Origin: an uncultured Bacteriovorax sp.
GTDB taxonomy: Bacteria > Bdellovibrionota > Bacteriovoracia > Bacteriovoracales > Bacteriovoracaceae
NCBI GenBank assembly: GCA_946480715.1
Contig: CAMLKK010000001.1
Coordinates: forward strand, 149,108 to 213,107
Length of the DNA: 64,000 nt
Direction of reading: 5' to 3'
Under the pieces are notes generated by a model. That model was not told the origin of the DNA. It made no database searches and saw only the letters and a program-made list of their open reading frames with translations. Below are positions 18,639-27,689 of the stretch, one piece after another. The position numbers and the translations under genes are program-made. The stretch's first letter is position 1; each line of letters starts with the position of its first letter.

Positions 18639-20375
18639 TTACGCCTTATCAGCTAACTCGTTAATATAGGCCAATAAACGTGAAGATGTTTCTCCCGCAT
18701 TTTTCTTTTTCTCAGCAAGAGTTCCCGTTTTTTCCTGAATCATCAGATAGAACTTAATTTTTGGTTCAGTTCCTGATGGTCTTAGATAAAGCTGGTTTCC
18801 GCCTTCAAAGAAAAAGCCAATGACGTTACTTTTTGGAAGTCCATCAATGCCTTTTGCGTAGTCTTTGATCTCAACGATTTTGTGACCTAGAAAAGTGTTA
18901 TCGCTGAAATTCCTGAAGTTTGTCATGATCCGTGAAATTTTTTCGGCCCCTTCGATTCCGAAATAGTCAAGAGAGAGCAGATCCTCACGGGAAAAACCAA
19001 ATTCTTCATAAATTTTATCGAGAGCTTGAAGGAGGTTTTTTCCCTGAAGCTTGTAGTAGAGAGCGACTTCTGCCATTTGAGAGACCGAGCTTACTCCATC
19101 TTTATCACGGGCAAAGTTATGGCAGAGGTAACCGAAAGACTCTTCCGTCGCAAAGAGGAATTCCTTCTCTGGAGATGTTCTTTCGATCTCATTCATTTTC
19201 CCACAGATCCATTTGAATCCGGTGAGAGTATTGTAAATGTCGATTCCGTAGGCCTTAGCGATGGTATCTAACAATGGAGTTGTCACGATTGATTTTACAA
19301 CGTAACCGCTCTTAGGAAGTTTACCCTGCTCTTTTAAGCGAGAGAGAATGTAGTGAAGTTTTAAAACTCCAATTTGATTACCTGTAAGGTATTCAATTTT
19401 CCCTTCATGTTTAATGGCCACACCTAAACGATCTGTATCCGGATCAGAACCCATAACGATATCGCTATTTGTTTTTTCCATGAGATCAACGGCCATTTTT
19501 AGGGCCGAAGGATTTTCTGGGTTTGGTGATTTTACTGTCGGAAATTTTCCATCTGGTTTTGCTTGTTCAGGAACAACGGCAACTTCACTAAAACCCAATT
19601 CTTTAAGCGCGCGCGAACATGGCACAAGTCCAGCTCCATGAATGGGAGTGTAAACAATTTTGAGTTTAGATCCATTCTTTGCGCACATTTCAGCATCAAT
19701 GGCCTTACTAAGAATTGATTTGAAATAAGCGTTTTCAACTTCGTCGCTGATCCATTCAATGAGTCCTGATTTTTCAGCTTGCTCAAAAGGCATGAACTTG
19801 ATCGTCGAATAATCTGTAAGGGCATTGTAGTTGTTGATGATATTTTGATCGTTCGGTGGAGTGACTTGTGAGCCGTCCGACCAAAAAACTTTATAGCCGT
19901 TATACTCAGGTGGATTGTGAGAAGCGGTCACCATAACGCCTGCGAGAGACTTGTGATAGCGAACGGCAAATGAGAGAAGGGCCACAGGATTGAGGTGTTT
20001 GTAGATATAGGCCTTCACACCATTTCCCGCCATCACTTCGGCCGCAACACGAGCGAGTTCATATGACATAATTCTTGAATCGTAGCTTATGCAGATACTC
20101 GGTGAAGATTGTTTTTGAGCAAGCACTTCACTGCAGAGGGCCTGAGTCGCTTTGCGAATTGTATAGATATTGATGCGATTTGAGCCTTGTCCCAATATAC
20201 TTCGCATACCACCTGTTCCAAACTCCAGGTCTTTGTAGAACCGCTCTTCAATTTCTTTGTGGTTATTAGCATCAATGAGCGCCTGAATTTCTTGACGTGA
20301 CTCTTCTCCGAAATAAGGGTTTAGGGCCCATTCTTTTGCGCGAGTAAAAGCAGGTGTAGGAGCTTTCGTATTCAT
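18639..20375 (-). CDS. Phosphoglucomutase/phosphomannomutase (alpha-D-phosphohexomutase, PGM2-like)
   Basis: This enzyme interconverts hexose 1- and 6-phosphates. The active-site serine is Ser152 in VMVTASHNPPEYNG, the metal loop is GSDPDTDRLGVA, the sugar-binding loop is LFATEESFGY, and the phosphate-binding loop is RPSGTEPKIKFY. At 578 residues with an N-terminal extension containing EFGTGGMRSILGQGSNRIN, it belongs to the long PgcA/PGM2-like group rather than the short ManB group. It supplies precursors for glycogen and envelope sugars. It lies immediately upstream of queC on the same strand. Confidence 0.92.
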   Translation of the reverse strand: MNTKAPTPAFTRAKEWALNPYFGEESRQEIQALIDANNHKEIEERFYKDLEFGTGGMRSILGQGSNRINIYTIRKATQALCSEVLAQKQSSPSICISYDSRIMSYELARVAAEVMAGNGVKAYIYKHLNPVALLSFAVRYHKSLAGVMVTASHNPPEYNGYKVFWSDGSQVTPPNDQNIINNYNALTDYSTIKFMPFEQAEKSGLIEWISDEVENAYFKSILSKAIDAEMCAKNGSKLKIVYTPIHGAGLVPCSRALKELGFSEVAVVPEQAKPDGKFPTVKSPNPENPSALKMAVDLMEKTNSDIVMGSDPDTDRLGVAIKHEGKIEYLTGNQIGVLKLHYILSRLKEQGKLPKSGYVVKSIVTTPLLDTIAKAYGIDIYNTLTGFKWICGKMNEIERTSPEKEFLFATEESFGYLCHNFARDKDGVSSVSQMAEVALYYKLQGKNLLQALDKIYEEFGFSREDLLSLDYFGIEGAEKISRIMTNFRNFSDNTFLGHKIVEIKDYAKGIDGLPKSNVIGFFFEGGNQLYLRPSGTEPKIKFYLMIQEKTGTLAEKKKNAGETSSRLLAYINELADKA

Positions 20376-20527
20376 TTGAATTTCCTTCTCAAAGCGAGAT
20401 TATTTCAGCATCGGTGAATTTTAGAAAAAGTTGCTCATGAAAGCAATCTTTTAAGCGTTTTACACTTCATGGTTATGTATTTTTTATGTTAAACTTGAGA
20501 GCATTTTAAATTGAAAGCGGAGGATAT
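20376..20527. other. Divergent promoter region (phosphohexomutase / ferredoxin)
   Basis: This AT-rich spacer must hold both promoters. On the plus strand TTTACA (20459-20464) and TATGTT (20485-20490) are candidate elements, but their 20-base spacing is too long to be convincing. A good GGAGG-type ribosome-binding site precedes the ferredoxin ATG. Confidence 0.35.
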
Positions 20528-20776
20528 ATGGCCAATAAAAAAATGAAGCATAAGCTCAATATTCCTGGGCCGTGGTACTGCACAGATCCAGATGATGATA
20601 ACGGAGAAGGATGTATTGCTTGTAACGTTTGTTACACTGGCGCTCCTGAGTTTTTTAAAGAAGACGAAGATGGAAACGCATATGTTTGGAAGCAACCAAC
20701 ATCCCCTGCTGACATCGAACTTTGCCAAGAGCAATTGGAAGCTTGTCCAGTAGCTTCGATTGGTAAAGACGGTTAA
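20528..20776 (+). CDS. Single-cluster ferredoxin, [4Fe-4S] type
   Basis: In this 82-residue acidic protein, Cys29, Cys32 and Cys35 (GCIACNVC) together with Cys73 (EACPVAS) form one cluster site, as in D. gigas/Thermotoga-type monocluster ferredoxins. Cys18 is extra. It is a soluble electron carrier; its partner is not evident from the flanking genes. The ribosome-binding site GGAGG is well placed. The antiporter-family gene starts 7 bases after its stop. Confidence 0.88.
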   Translation: MANKKMKHKLNIPGPWYCTDPDDDNGEGCIACNVCYTGAPEFFKEDEDGNAYVWKQPTSPADIELCQEQLEACPVASIGKDG

Positions 20777-20783
20777 TTAAGTA

Positions 20784-22034
20784 GTGGGAGTTCTCTCTCT
20801 CATTTTATTTGTTCTTGCGATTCTTCACACATTCCTCGTTGGAAAAATTGAAGTTGTCGCAAGAAAATATCCTGATGGCTCAATTGCTAGAAACTTCTGG
20901 CATTACCTTGCTGAAGTCGAAGTTGTTTTTGGATTATGGTCGCTGATTCTTATTCTCATCATGCTCGTTTATGAAGGTCCAAGTTCAACACTCACGTTTT
21001 TAAACGGCCTCAATTTTACAGAACCTGCTTTTGTTTTTGTTATCATGTGTATGGCCGCTACAAAGCCCATCATTCTTTTTGCCGAAAAAATTATCTACAG
21101 CATTTCGAAAATTCTTCCTTTCAAAGAGAAGCTTTCTTTTTATCTGGCAACGATGATCATTGGTCCACTGTTAGGATCATTCATCACTGAACCTGCTGCG
21201 ATGACAGTGACGGCACTTATTCTCTATGAAAACTTTTATAAAAGATCCATGTCGCTTAAATTCAAATATGCGACACTGGGGTTATTATTAGTCAACGTTT
21301 CCATTGGAGGGACGCTTACTCATTTTGCTGCTCCACCAGTTCTCATGGTTGCTGCGAAATGGGGATGGGATACATCTTTCATGATGGCCAACTTTGGTTT
21401 TAAGGCGATTGCTGCCGTTGTCATCTCAACAGCTTTTTATGCTTATGCTTTTAGAGATGAGCTTCAGGGAATTGTCGCTAGTAAAGAAAAAGATGCGCAT
21501 GAACCTGCATGGTGGAAAATCTTCATTCAGATTATTCTGCTTGTGCTAGTCGTTCTTACTGCCCATCATCCTAAAATTTTCATTGGCATTTTTTGCTTTT
21601 TCTTGGGGTTTGTCAGCATCACAAGACGCTATCAATCTGAATTAAAACTTAAAGAATCTTTTCTCGTCGGATTTTTTCTCGCAGGCCTCATCACACTTGG
21701 ATCACTGCAATCGTGGTGGTTAAAACCATTACTAGCGAACATGAACGATACACTTCTTTATTTAGGAGCGACCGCCCTTACGGCCGTAACAGACAATGCT
21801 GCTCTTACTTATTTAGGTTCACTTGTTGAGCTTTCTGATTCGGCCAAATACGCTCTTGTTGCTGGAGCAGTCACCGGGGGAGGACTCACTGTGATTGCGA
21901 ATGCTCCGAACCCAGTCGCATTTGGATTTCTTAAAAACGAATTTGGGAAAGAGGGAATTTCGCCACTAAAATTAATTTTAGCAGCGTCTTTTCCGACTCT
22001 CGTTTCAATGCTCTTTTTTTATTTCTTATTTTAG
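20784..22034 (+). CDS. Putative Na+/H+ antiporter (PF07399-like)
   Basis: A GTG start is chosen for its tight spacing to the ferredoxin gene and because the first membrane helix starts immediately (VLSLILFVLAILHTFLVG). About eleven hydrophobic helices follow. Conserved-looking polar motifs inside the membrane are GSFITEPAAMTVTALIL and TALTAVTDNAALTYLG, which resemble the ion-pathway repeats of the NhaD/arsenite-permease superfamily. The C-terminal loop GGGLTVIANAPNPVAFG fits the same fold. Function as a sodium/proton antiporter is a family-based assignment. Confidence 0.8.
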   Translation: MGVLSLILFVLAILHTFLVGKIEVVARKYPDGSIARNFWHYLAEVEVVFGLWSLILILIMLVYEGPSSTLTFLNGLNFTEPAFVFVIMCMAATKPIILFAEKIIYSISKILPFKEKLSFYLATMIIGPLLGSFITEPAAMTVTALILYENFYKRSMSLKFKYATLGLLLVNVSIGGTLTHFAAPPVLMVAAKWGWDTSFMMANFGFKAIAAVVISTAFYAYAFRDELQGIVASKEKDAHEPAWWKIFIQIILLVLVVLTAHHPKIFIGIFCFFLGFVSITRRYQSELKLKESFLVGFFLAGLITLGSLQSWWLKPLLANMNDTLLYLGATALTAVTDNAALTYLGSLVELSDSAKYALVAGAVTGGGLTVIANAPNPVAFGFLKNEFGKEGISPLKLILAASFPTLVSMLFFYFLF

Positions 22035-22037
22035 AAC

Positions 22038-23114
22038 TTAAGCTTTTGGTTCAATCGCCATAACCCATTCATAAGAGTCTGGGCTTCTTCCTTCTTGAAT
22101 AGCGAGAAGTTTTTCACGCAGTTCCATCCCCATTTTTCCTTCGGGATGAGCGAGTGGATAACGTTCATCAGTGATCTCTGCCAAATAATTGATTGGTGTA
22201 ATAATTGCGGCCGTTCCGCACGCAAACGCCTCTGTACAACGACCAGCTTTTATGTCGGCGATTAATTCTTCGATCACCATTTTTCGTTCAAAAACTTTTA
22301 TTCCTAAATCGCGCGCAAGTGTGATGAGTGATTTTCTAGTGATGCCATCAAGAATACTGTCATTGAGTTCAGGCGTATGGAGTTCACCATTAATGACGGC
22401 AAAGAAATTCATGCCAGACATTTCTTCAATGTATTTTTTGTCACGTCCATCAAGCCAAAGTGTTTGAACGAATCCATGTTGTTTAGCTTTAATCGATGAA
22501 AGTAAGCTGGCCGCATAATTTCCACCCGTCTTCGCAAAACCTGTTCCTCCAGGGAAAGCGCGGGAATTTTCTCTCTCAATTAAAACAGAGAGCCCTGTAT
22601 CGTTTCCAAAATAGGCGCCCGATGGTGAAGCGATAACCATGAATTTAAATTTCTCAGAAGGTTTAATTCCTAATGTTTCTTCGGAAGCAAACATGAATGG
22701 ACGAAGATAGAGTGATTCTCCTGAGCGACGAGGAACAAAGTTTGCTGAATAAGCTGTCACTTCTTTTACAGCATCCATAAAAATATCGAAAGGGATGTGA
22801 GGCATCGCCATTCTTTCTGCTGAACGATTAAAACGTAAATGGTTCTCATCCGGTCTGAAAATAAAGGGACCTTTTCCGGCCACGCGATAGGCCTTCATTC
22901 CTTCGAAAATCTCCTGAGCGTAGTGAAGAACTTTCGCTGTTGGATACATAGTGATTGGACCATAGGGAAGAATTTCCAGTGGACCCCATTTTCCATTCTC
23001 ATAAGAGCTAGAGGCCATAACAGGAGACATGACATTTCCAAATCCTAAATTTTCAGGAAGTGTGAATGATTTAAGCGCGTCCGCTACTTGTGAATGAATG
23101 ATGATTTCCGTCAT
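22038..23114 (-). CDS. ilvE: Branched-chain amino acid aminotransferase
   Basis: It transfers the amino group between glutamate and the keto acids of Leu, Ile and Val, using PLP. The 358 residues match the long BCAT group (eukaryote/actinobacterial type) rather than the 300-residue E. coli type. Motifs: the PLP lysine in FAKTGGNYAASL, EEMSGMNFFAV, and the phosphate-binding turn in EAFACGTAAIITPI. It is convergent with the antiporter-family gene, with only three bases between the stops, and divergent from the chemotaxis operon. Confidence 0.95.
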   Translation of the reverse strand: MTEIIIHSQVADALKSFTLPENLGFGNVMSPVMASSSYENGKWGPLEILPYGPITMYPTAKVLHYAQEIFEGMKAYRVAGKGPFIFRPDENHLRFNRSAERMAMPHIPFDIFMDAVKEVTAYSANFVPRRSGESLYLRPFMFASEETLGIKPSEKFKFMVIASPSGAYFGNDTGLSVLIERENSRAFPGGTGFAKTGGNYAASLLSSIKAKQHGFVQTLWLDGRDKKYIEEMSGMNFFAVINGELHTPELNDSILDGITRKSLITLARDLGIKVFERKMVIEELIADIKAGRCTEAFACGTAAIITPINYLAEITDERYPLAHPEGKMGMELREKLLAIQEGRSPDSYEWVMAIEPKA

Positions 23115-23211
23115 GTTTTACCTAGTCCTCAATAAAAAACCCATCTAAAAACTGAGCCATTATATCAATTATGAAGAAAGAATCAAAAGTTAATTAGTAA
23201 ACCTGACTACC

Positions 23212-23238
23212 TTCCTTAAGGAAAATACTGCGCAGTAT
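23212..23238. promoter_or_regulatory. Two adjacent perfect palindromes between ilvE and cheA
   Basis: TTCCTTAAGGAA (23212-23223) and ATACTGCGCAGTAT (23225-23238) are both perfect inverted repeats, separated by one base. They lie about 100 bases upstream of the ilvE start and about 50 bases before the proposed FliA-like promoter of cheA. They look like dimeric regulator-binding sites; the protein is unknown. Confidence 0.45.
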
Positions 23239-23286
23239 AAGGCAGTTATAGCTCTTACATCTAGACAACATTGTTCGCACATTTTT

Positions 23287-23313
23287 TTAACTTCGCCGAG
23301 GAAATACCGATAA
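23287..23313 (+). promoter_or_regulatory. Putative sigma-28 (FliA) promoter of the chemotaxis operon
   Basis: TTAACTTC, then 11 bases, then ACCGATAA. The known FliA consensus is TAAAGTTT-N11-GCCGATAA: the -10 element matches 7 of 8 positions and the -35 element 5 of 8, at exact spacing. It is 52 bases upstream of the cheA ATG. Confidence 0.55.
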
Positions 23314-23364
23314 ATCAGAGCGAAGTAGTTATGACATTAAAAGTGACTTTGAAGAGAGACTTGT

Positions 23365-25245
23365 ATGAATGAATTTGAAAAAGAAGTTAAATTAGATTTT
23401 TTAGCGGAAGCTATTCAGCTCTTAGACGACGCTGAGCAGGCCTTTTTAGCGCTCGAAAGCGATAAGAACAACGCTAATCTTATGAACGAGATTTTCAGAC
23501 TTGCTCACAACCTAAAAGGAACGTCTCGTGCCGTTGGGTTTGGAGATGTAGCAGAGTTCACACATGAGATGGAAAACCTGATTCTTAAAATTAAAGAAGG
23601 CAAGGTTGAAATCACAGATCAGGTGGTATCACTTCTTTTAGAATGTAATGACCATGTCAGCGTGATGATCAAGATGCTCAATATGGATCTTGAATCGCGT
23701 TTTGATTCTAAAGAGATCATTGCCAAAATTCTTGCGGCCCTTAATGGTGAACTTCCAACTGCGGAAGCTGCTCCAGTTGCGGCCCACGAAGTTCAACATG
23801 AAATGCAGGAAGAAACTATTTCAGCTGAAGACATCGCTCTATTAGAGAGCTTCGAAAATAATCTCAATGCACCAGCTGAAACAGAAGCTCGCATTCTAAC
23901 GATGGAACAAAAAGAAGAAAGAGCAGCGAGTTTCTTTCCCTCTGAGGCTTCTAAGCCAAAAGCGACTCCAGTTGCAGCGGCCCCAAGTTCATCAGGATCT
24001 GGCGGCGATCACAAAAAAGCTCCACCAGCTGGCGGTGCTAAAGGTGGCGGTGAAGACGATAGTATCCGTGTCTCACTTTCCCGTGTTGAAATGCTCAATA
24101 ACGTTGTAGGTGAGCTTGTTATTATTCAGACTGTTCTTAACCAACATAGAGATGAAGTTCAAAACTCTCTCATGTTAAAATCACTTTCACATCTAGCGAA
24201 ACTCTCAAAAGAAATTCAAAATATTTCTATGAGTCTTCGTATGGTTCCACTAAAACAAACGTTACAAAAAATGCAACGTATTGTTCGTGATACTTCTAAA
24301 GCACTTAATAAAAAAGTTCACCTGGAACTTATTGGTGAAGAAACAGAAATCGATAAAACAGTTCTTGAGCATTTGGCCGATCCACTTGTTCACATTGTAA
24401 GGAACGCTGTTGATCACGGTCTGGAATCAACTGAAGGCCGTCTTGCTGCCGGTAAAGATGAAGAAGGTAGAGTTTCGATCAAGGCCTTCCACGAAGGTAA
24501 CAACCTCGTTATTGAAATCCGTGATGATGGTAAAGGAATCAACCCAAAAATCATTCGTGAAAAAGCGATTGAAAAAGGTGTTATCTCTGCCAATGCAACA
24601 ATGAGTGACGATGATCTCGTCAATCTCATTTTCCACCCGGGATTTTCGACAAAATCAGAAGTTTCAGAAATTTCTGGTCGTGGTGTAGGAATGGACGTTG
24701 TTAAGACGAATATCGAAAAACTTTCTGGTGAAGTAAAAGTTGTAACTGAACTTGGTAAAGGATCAGTGTTCAAAGTTGTCCTTCCACTTACTCTTGCGAT
24801 CATCGAAGCGATGGTCACTAAGATCGGGGATGAACGTTACATTATTCCACTAGGACAAGTCTACGAATCACTAAGCCCAACACCTGATATCGTTCATCAC
24901 GTAAATGGAGTGGGTGATTGTTTAAAAATCCGTGGAGAGGTTCTTCCACTCTTTAAAATCAGCAAAGCTCTACAAAGAAATATGGCCGAAAAACCTTTGC
25001 ACCAGCAGATTGCGATCATCGTAAATTCTGAGGAACGCAACTTTGCCGTATTGGTGGATGATATCCTTCATCAACAGCAAGTTGTAATCAAAAAACTTGG
25101 TGATGAAATTAAAAATCAAAAAGGATTTATGGGTAGCTCAATCTTAGGTGATGGTCGCCCGGCCTTCATTTTAGATTTAATTGAACTTTTCTCAGGATCG
25201 ATGAAGAAGAAGAAAACAAACTTTTTAGAAGAAATAGCGTCATAG
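23365..25245 (+). CDS. cheA: Chemotaxis histidine kinase CheA
   Basis: The kinase phosphorylates CheY- and CheB-type receivers in response to receptor arrays. The P1/Hpt domain carries His48 in LAHNLKGTSRAVG. An acidic then Ala/Pro/Gly-rich linker (about residues 125-230) follows, with no recognisable CheY-binding P2 domain. The P3 dimerisation helix pair begins at SLSRVEMLNNVVGEL. The P4 ATPase has VHIVRNAVDHGLES, IRDDGKGINPK and GRGVGMDVVKTNIEKL. The P5 CheW-like domain begins at GDERYIIPLGQVYES. The order matches CheA of other bacteria. It starts the operon, and cheW follows after 11 bases. Confidence 0.96.
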   Translation: MNEFEKEVKLDFLAEAIQLLDDAEQAFLALESDKNNANLMNEIFRLAHNLKGTSRAVGFGDVAEFTHEMENLILKIKEGKVEITDQVVSLLLECNDHVSVMIKMLNMDLESRFDSKEIIAKILAALNGELPTAEAAPVAAHEVQHEMQEETISAEDIALLESFENNLNAPAETEARILTMEQKEERAASFFPSEASKPKATPVAAAPSSSGSGGDHKKAPPAGGAKGGGEDDSIRVSLSRVEMLNNVVGELVIIQTVLNQHRDEVQNSLMLKSLSHLAKLSKEIQNISMSLRMVPLKQTLQKMQRIVRDTSKALNKKVHLELIGEETEIDKTVLEHLADPLVHIVRNAVDHGLESTEGRLAAGKDEEGRVSIKAFHEGNNLVIEIRDDGKGINPKIIREKAIEKGVISANATMSDDDLVNLIFHPGFSTKSEVSEISGRGVGMDVVKTNIEKLSGEVKVVTELGKGSVFKVVLPLTLAIIEAMVTKIGDERYIIPLGQVYESLSPTPDIVHHVNGVGDCLKIRGEVLPLFKISKALQRNMAEKPLHQQIAIIVNSEERNFAVLVDDILHQQQVVIKKLGDEIKNQKGFMGSSILGDGRPAFILDLIELFSGSMKKKKTNFLEEIAS

Positions 25246-25256
25246 GAGACAGCAAA

Positions 25257-25757
25257 ATGGAAAAAGACAACGTCACAAAAATGAAAAGAGTTAATGGTTC
25301 TGAATTGTCTCGTTTTATCGAGTTCAGTCTTGGAAATGAAGACTATGCAATTCCTCTTCTAATGGTAAGAGAAGTTATTTCTGTTCCAGACACAACACCA
25401 ATTCCGAAATCTCCTTCGCACTTTTTAGGAATCATGAACCTCAGAGGACAAGTTATCTCTGTTGTTGATCTTCGTAAAAAACTAAAAGTAGATGCAAGAC
25501 AAGATAAAGAAGAAGCCGTCATTATCGTTGATATCGGTGGAATGAATATTGGTGTAGTTGTTGATTCAATCAACAAAGTTCTTGCTTTCTCCTCTGAAGA
25601 AGTAAGTGAAATGCCGGAAGTAGAACACCAAATCAACACGCACTATATTTTTGGTGTTTATAAAAAAGAAAGTTCATTAACAGTATTGCTTGATATCGCA
25701 AAAGTCCTGGACATTAAAGATATGGAAGCTATCAGCGACGCGAAGAGAGCTGCTTAG
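25257..25757 (+). CDS. cheW: Chemotaxis coupling protein CheW
   Basis: CheW bridges chemoreceptors and the CheA P5 domain. The 166 residues contain the SH3-like double barrel signature (FSLGNEDYAIPLLMVREVI, IMNLRGQVISVVDLRKKL, IGVVVDSINKVLAFSSEEV). The only adapter in this operon, it lies between cheA and the cheR fusion with short spacings. A GGAGA ribosome-binding site precedes the ATG. Confidence 0.95.
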   Translation: MEKDNVTKMKRVNGSELSRFIEFSLGNEDYAIPLLMVREVISVPDTTPIPKSPSHFLGIMNLRGQVISVVDLRKKLKVDARQDKEEAVIIVDIGGMNIGVVVDSINKVLAFSSEEVSEMPEVEHQINTHYIFGVYKKESSLTVLLDIAKVLDIKDMEAISDAKRAA

Positions 25758-25794
25758 TCCTTCGCTATTTTTTACCTAATACCACGGAGAGTCC

Positions 25795-27678
25795 ATGTCT
25801 GTACCTGTACCTGCACCAGCACTAGGAACTGTGAGCACTGAGTTTGTGCCTCTTATTGAAAAAGTATCTGCTGTTGTTCACAAAATTTCTGGAAACCGCT
25901 TGGGCGAAAAACAGGCCTACATGGTTGAAACGCGTATTAAAAAAAGAATGATGGAACTGGGGCTTAAACATGCCCAGGACTATCAGCGATTCCTTGATAC
26001 TAATATGGAGAGTGAGTCGAATGTACTTGTTGGGCTTCTTACCACTCACCATACATTTTTTTTCCGCGAATTTCCTCATTTCGAACTTCTCAAGTCGAAA
26101 CTCCCGGATATCGTGGCAAGTGTAAAAAAACGCAATGAGAAGACAGTATCCATTTGGTCAGCAGCATGTAGCCGTGGACACGAAGTTTATTCACTTGCGA
26201 TGTTTATGGAGTTTCATCTTCCAAAGATTGATCCTTCAATGTCGTTTAAAATTTTAGGTACTGATATTGATGATGAATCAGTAAAGATTGCTAACAACGG
26301 CGTTTACCATCAAAACGAAATCAAAGAAATTCCCATGAACTATTTGGCAAATAACTGGGCCAATGGAACTGGTGAAATCGCAATGTATGCGAAGGTAAAA
26401 TCGCAGTTAAAAAATAAATGCAGTTTCAAAAGAGGAAATCTTCTTAAAGTTAATGAAGCTGTTAGAGACGAAAAGTTCGATATTATTTTCTGTCGAAACG
26501 TATTCATTTATTTTGAATCACACCAAGTGGAAATGATCAGCAAGGATCTTCTTGCTCATTTAAGACCTGATGGCCTTTTCTTCTCTGGAATTTCAGAGCC
26601 TCTTTCAAATTTGAAGCTCGATGTTCATTCGATCGGTCCATCGGCCTATATGCATAAATCCGCTGCTCCTGCTAAAACAGCTACACCTTCAAACGTGGTT
26701 CCATTAAGACCAGCGGCCGCGCCAGAAGTTTTCGAACAAACTCTTTTAAAAGTTCTCTGTGTCGACGATTCGCCAAGTATCCTCACGCTTTTAAAGAAAG
26801 TACTGACAAAGGAACATGGTTTCGAAATTGTAGCAACGGCCATTAACGGTATCGATGCTATGGAGAAAATGCGCACGCATAAAGTAGATCTTGTGACTCT
26901 CGATATTCACATGCCGGAAATGGATGGTGTGACTTATCTTGAAAAAAACTACAATAAGTCGCATCCGCCAGTCATGATTATTTCAAGTGCTTCACGTGGT
27001 GATTCTGATACTGCAATGAAAGCGCTTCGTTTTGGGGCAAGTGATTATGTTGAAAAACCTGCGCTGACTAATCTGGAAGAGCGTGGTGAAGAAATTCGTA
27101 CAAAACTAAGATCACTCGCTCAGGATTTTGCTCCAGGGACACCGGCAAAATCGACAATTTCATCTTACGATCAAGAAAATCAGAAGAAGTTTGTCATCGC
27201 CAAACCAGAAACAAAACTTCGTTTGATGATGGCCTCAATCTCTGATCTCGCTCAAATCAAAAGATTCATGTACGACGTTGATCAAAGCCAACCTCCTACG
27301 TTGATTTTCTTTGAAGGGCAAGGTGAGCTTCTGGAAGGACTGGTTAAAGAATATAAAAATGAATTCAGACGTCCGGTTTCTTTTTTAGAGAATCCTGAAG
27401 ATAAACTGGAAGCTAACTCTGTTTATTTCGTCGATTTTAAAAAATCTTTCAATACGATCTGGAAAAAATACAGCACTCGTCCAACATCTATGCTCGTTTA
27501 TGGAAACGTTTCTGCCCATGCAGCTAAGGCCCTTATGGATTGGAAGGGTGTAGAACTCTTGCTGGAAGATTTAGGACCGAAAGGCAATGGAAAAAATCCA
27601 TTGGCAAAAGTCGCGAGCGATGTTGTTCCGGCGACTAGTTTTCCATATATGTCTTGCCGTTACTTGAGTCAGAAGTAG
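25795..27678 (+). CDS. CheR methyltransferase fused to a receiver domain and a degenerate CheB-like tail
   Basis: Residues about 15-290 are a CheR receptor methyltransferase: N-terminal helical domain, then SIWSAACSRGHEVYSLAMF (SAM site), ILGTDIDDESVKIANNGVY and FDIIFCRNVFIYFE. Residues about 318-440 are a CheB-type receiver: VLCVDDSPSILTLL, phosphoacceptor Asp370 in LVTLDIHMPEMDG, and Lys in YVEKPA. Residues about 470-627 appear to be a decayed CheB methylesterase: PPTLIFFEGQG lies where CheB has PPMLIVQHIP, and KLEANSVYFVDFKKS where CheB has EVIANRVLIAPGGMQ. The catalytic His and Asp motifs are missing. The tail assignment is my alignment by eye. Confidence 0.8.
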   Translation: MSVPVPAPALGTVSTEFVPLIEKVSAVVHKISGNRLGEKQAYMVETRIKKRMMELGLKHAQDYQRFLDTNMESESNVLVGLLTTHHTFFFREFPHFELLKSKLPDIVASVKKRNEKTVSIWSAACSRGHEVYSLAMFMEFHLPKIDPSMSFKILGTDIDDESVKIANNGVYHQNEIKEIPMNYLANNWANGTGEIAMYAKVKSQLKNKCSFKRGNLLKVNEAVRDEKFDIIFCRNVFIYFESHQVEMISKDLLAHLRPDGLFFSGISEPLSNLKLDVHSIGPSAYMHKSAAPAKTATPSNVVPLRPAAAPEVFEQTLLKVLCVDDSPSILTLLKKVLTKEHGFEIVATAINGIDAMEKMRTHKVDLVTLDIHMPEMDGVTYLEKNYNKSHPPVMIISSASRGDSDTAMKALRFGASDYVEKPALTNLEERGEEIRTKLRSLAQDFAPGTPAKSTISSYDQENQKKFVIAKPETKLRLMMASISDLAQIKRFMYDVDQSQPPTLIFFEGQGELLEGLVKEYKNEFRRPVSFLENPEDKLEANSVYFVDFKKSFNTIWKKYSTRPTSMLVYGNVSAHAAKALMDWKGVELLLEDLGPKGNGKNPLAKVASDVVPATSFPYMSCRYLSQK

Positions 27679-27689
27679 GATTGAGTTGC

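Noticed and set aside
24414..24818. 134-codon antisense frame inside cheA
   Set aside because: It lies entirely within the ATPase domain of cheA on the opposite strand and has no domain signal.
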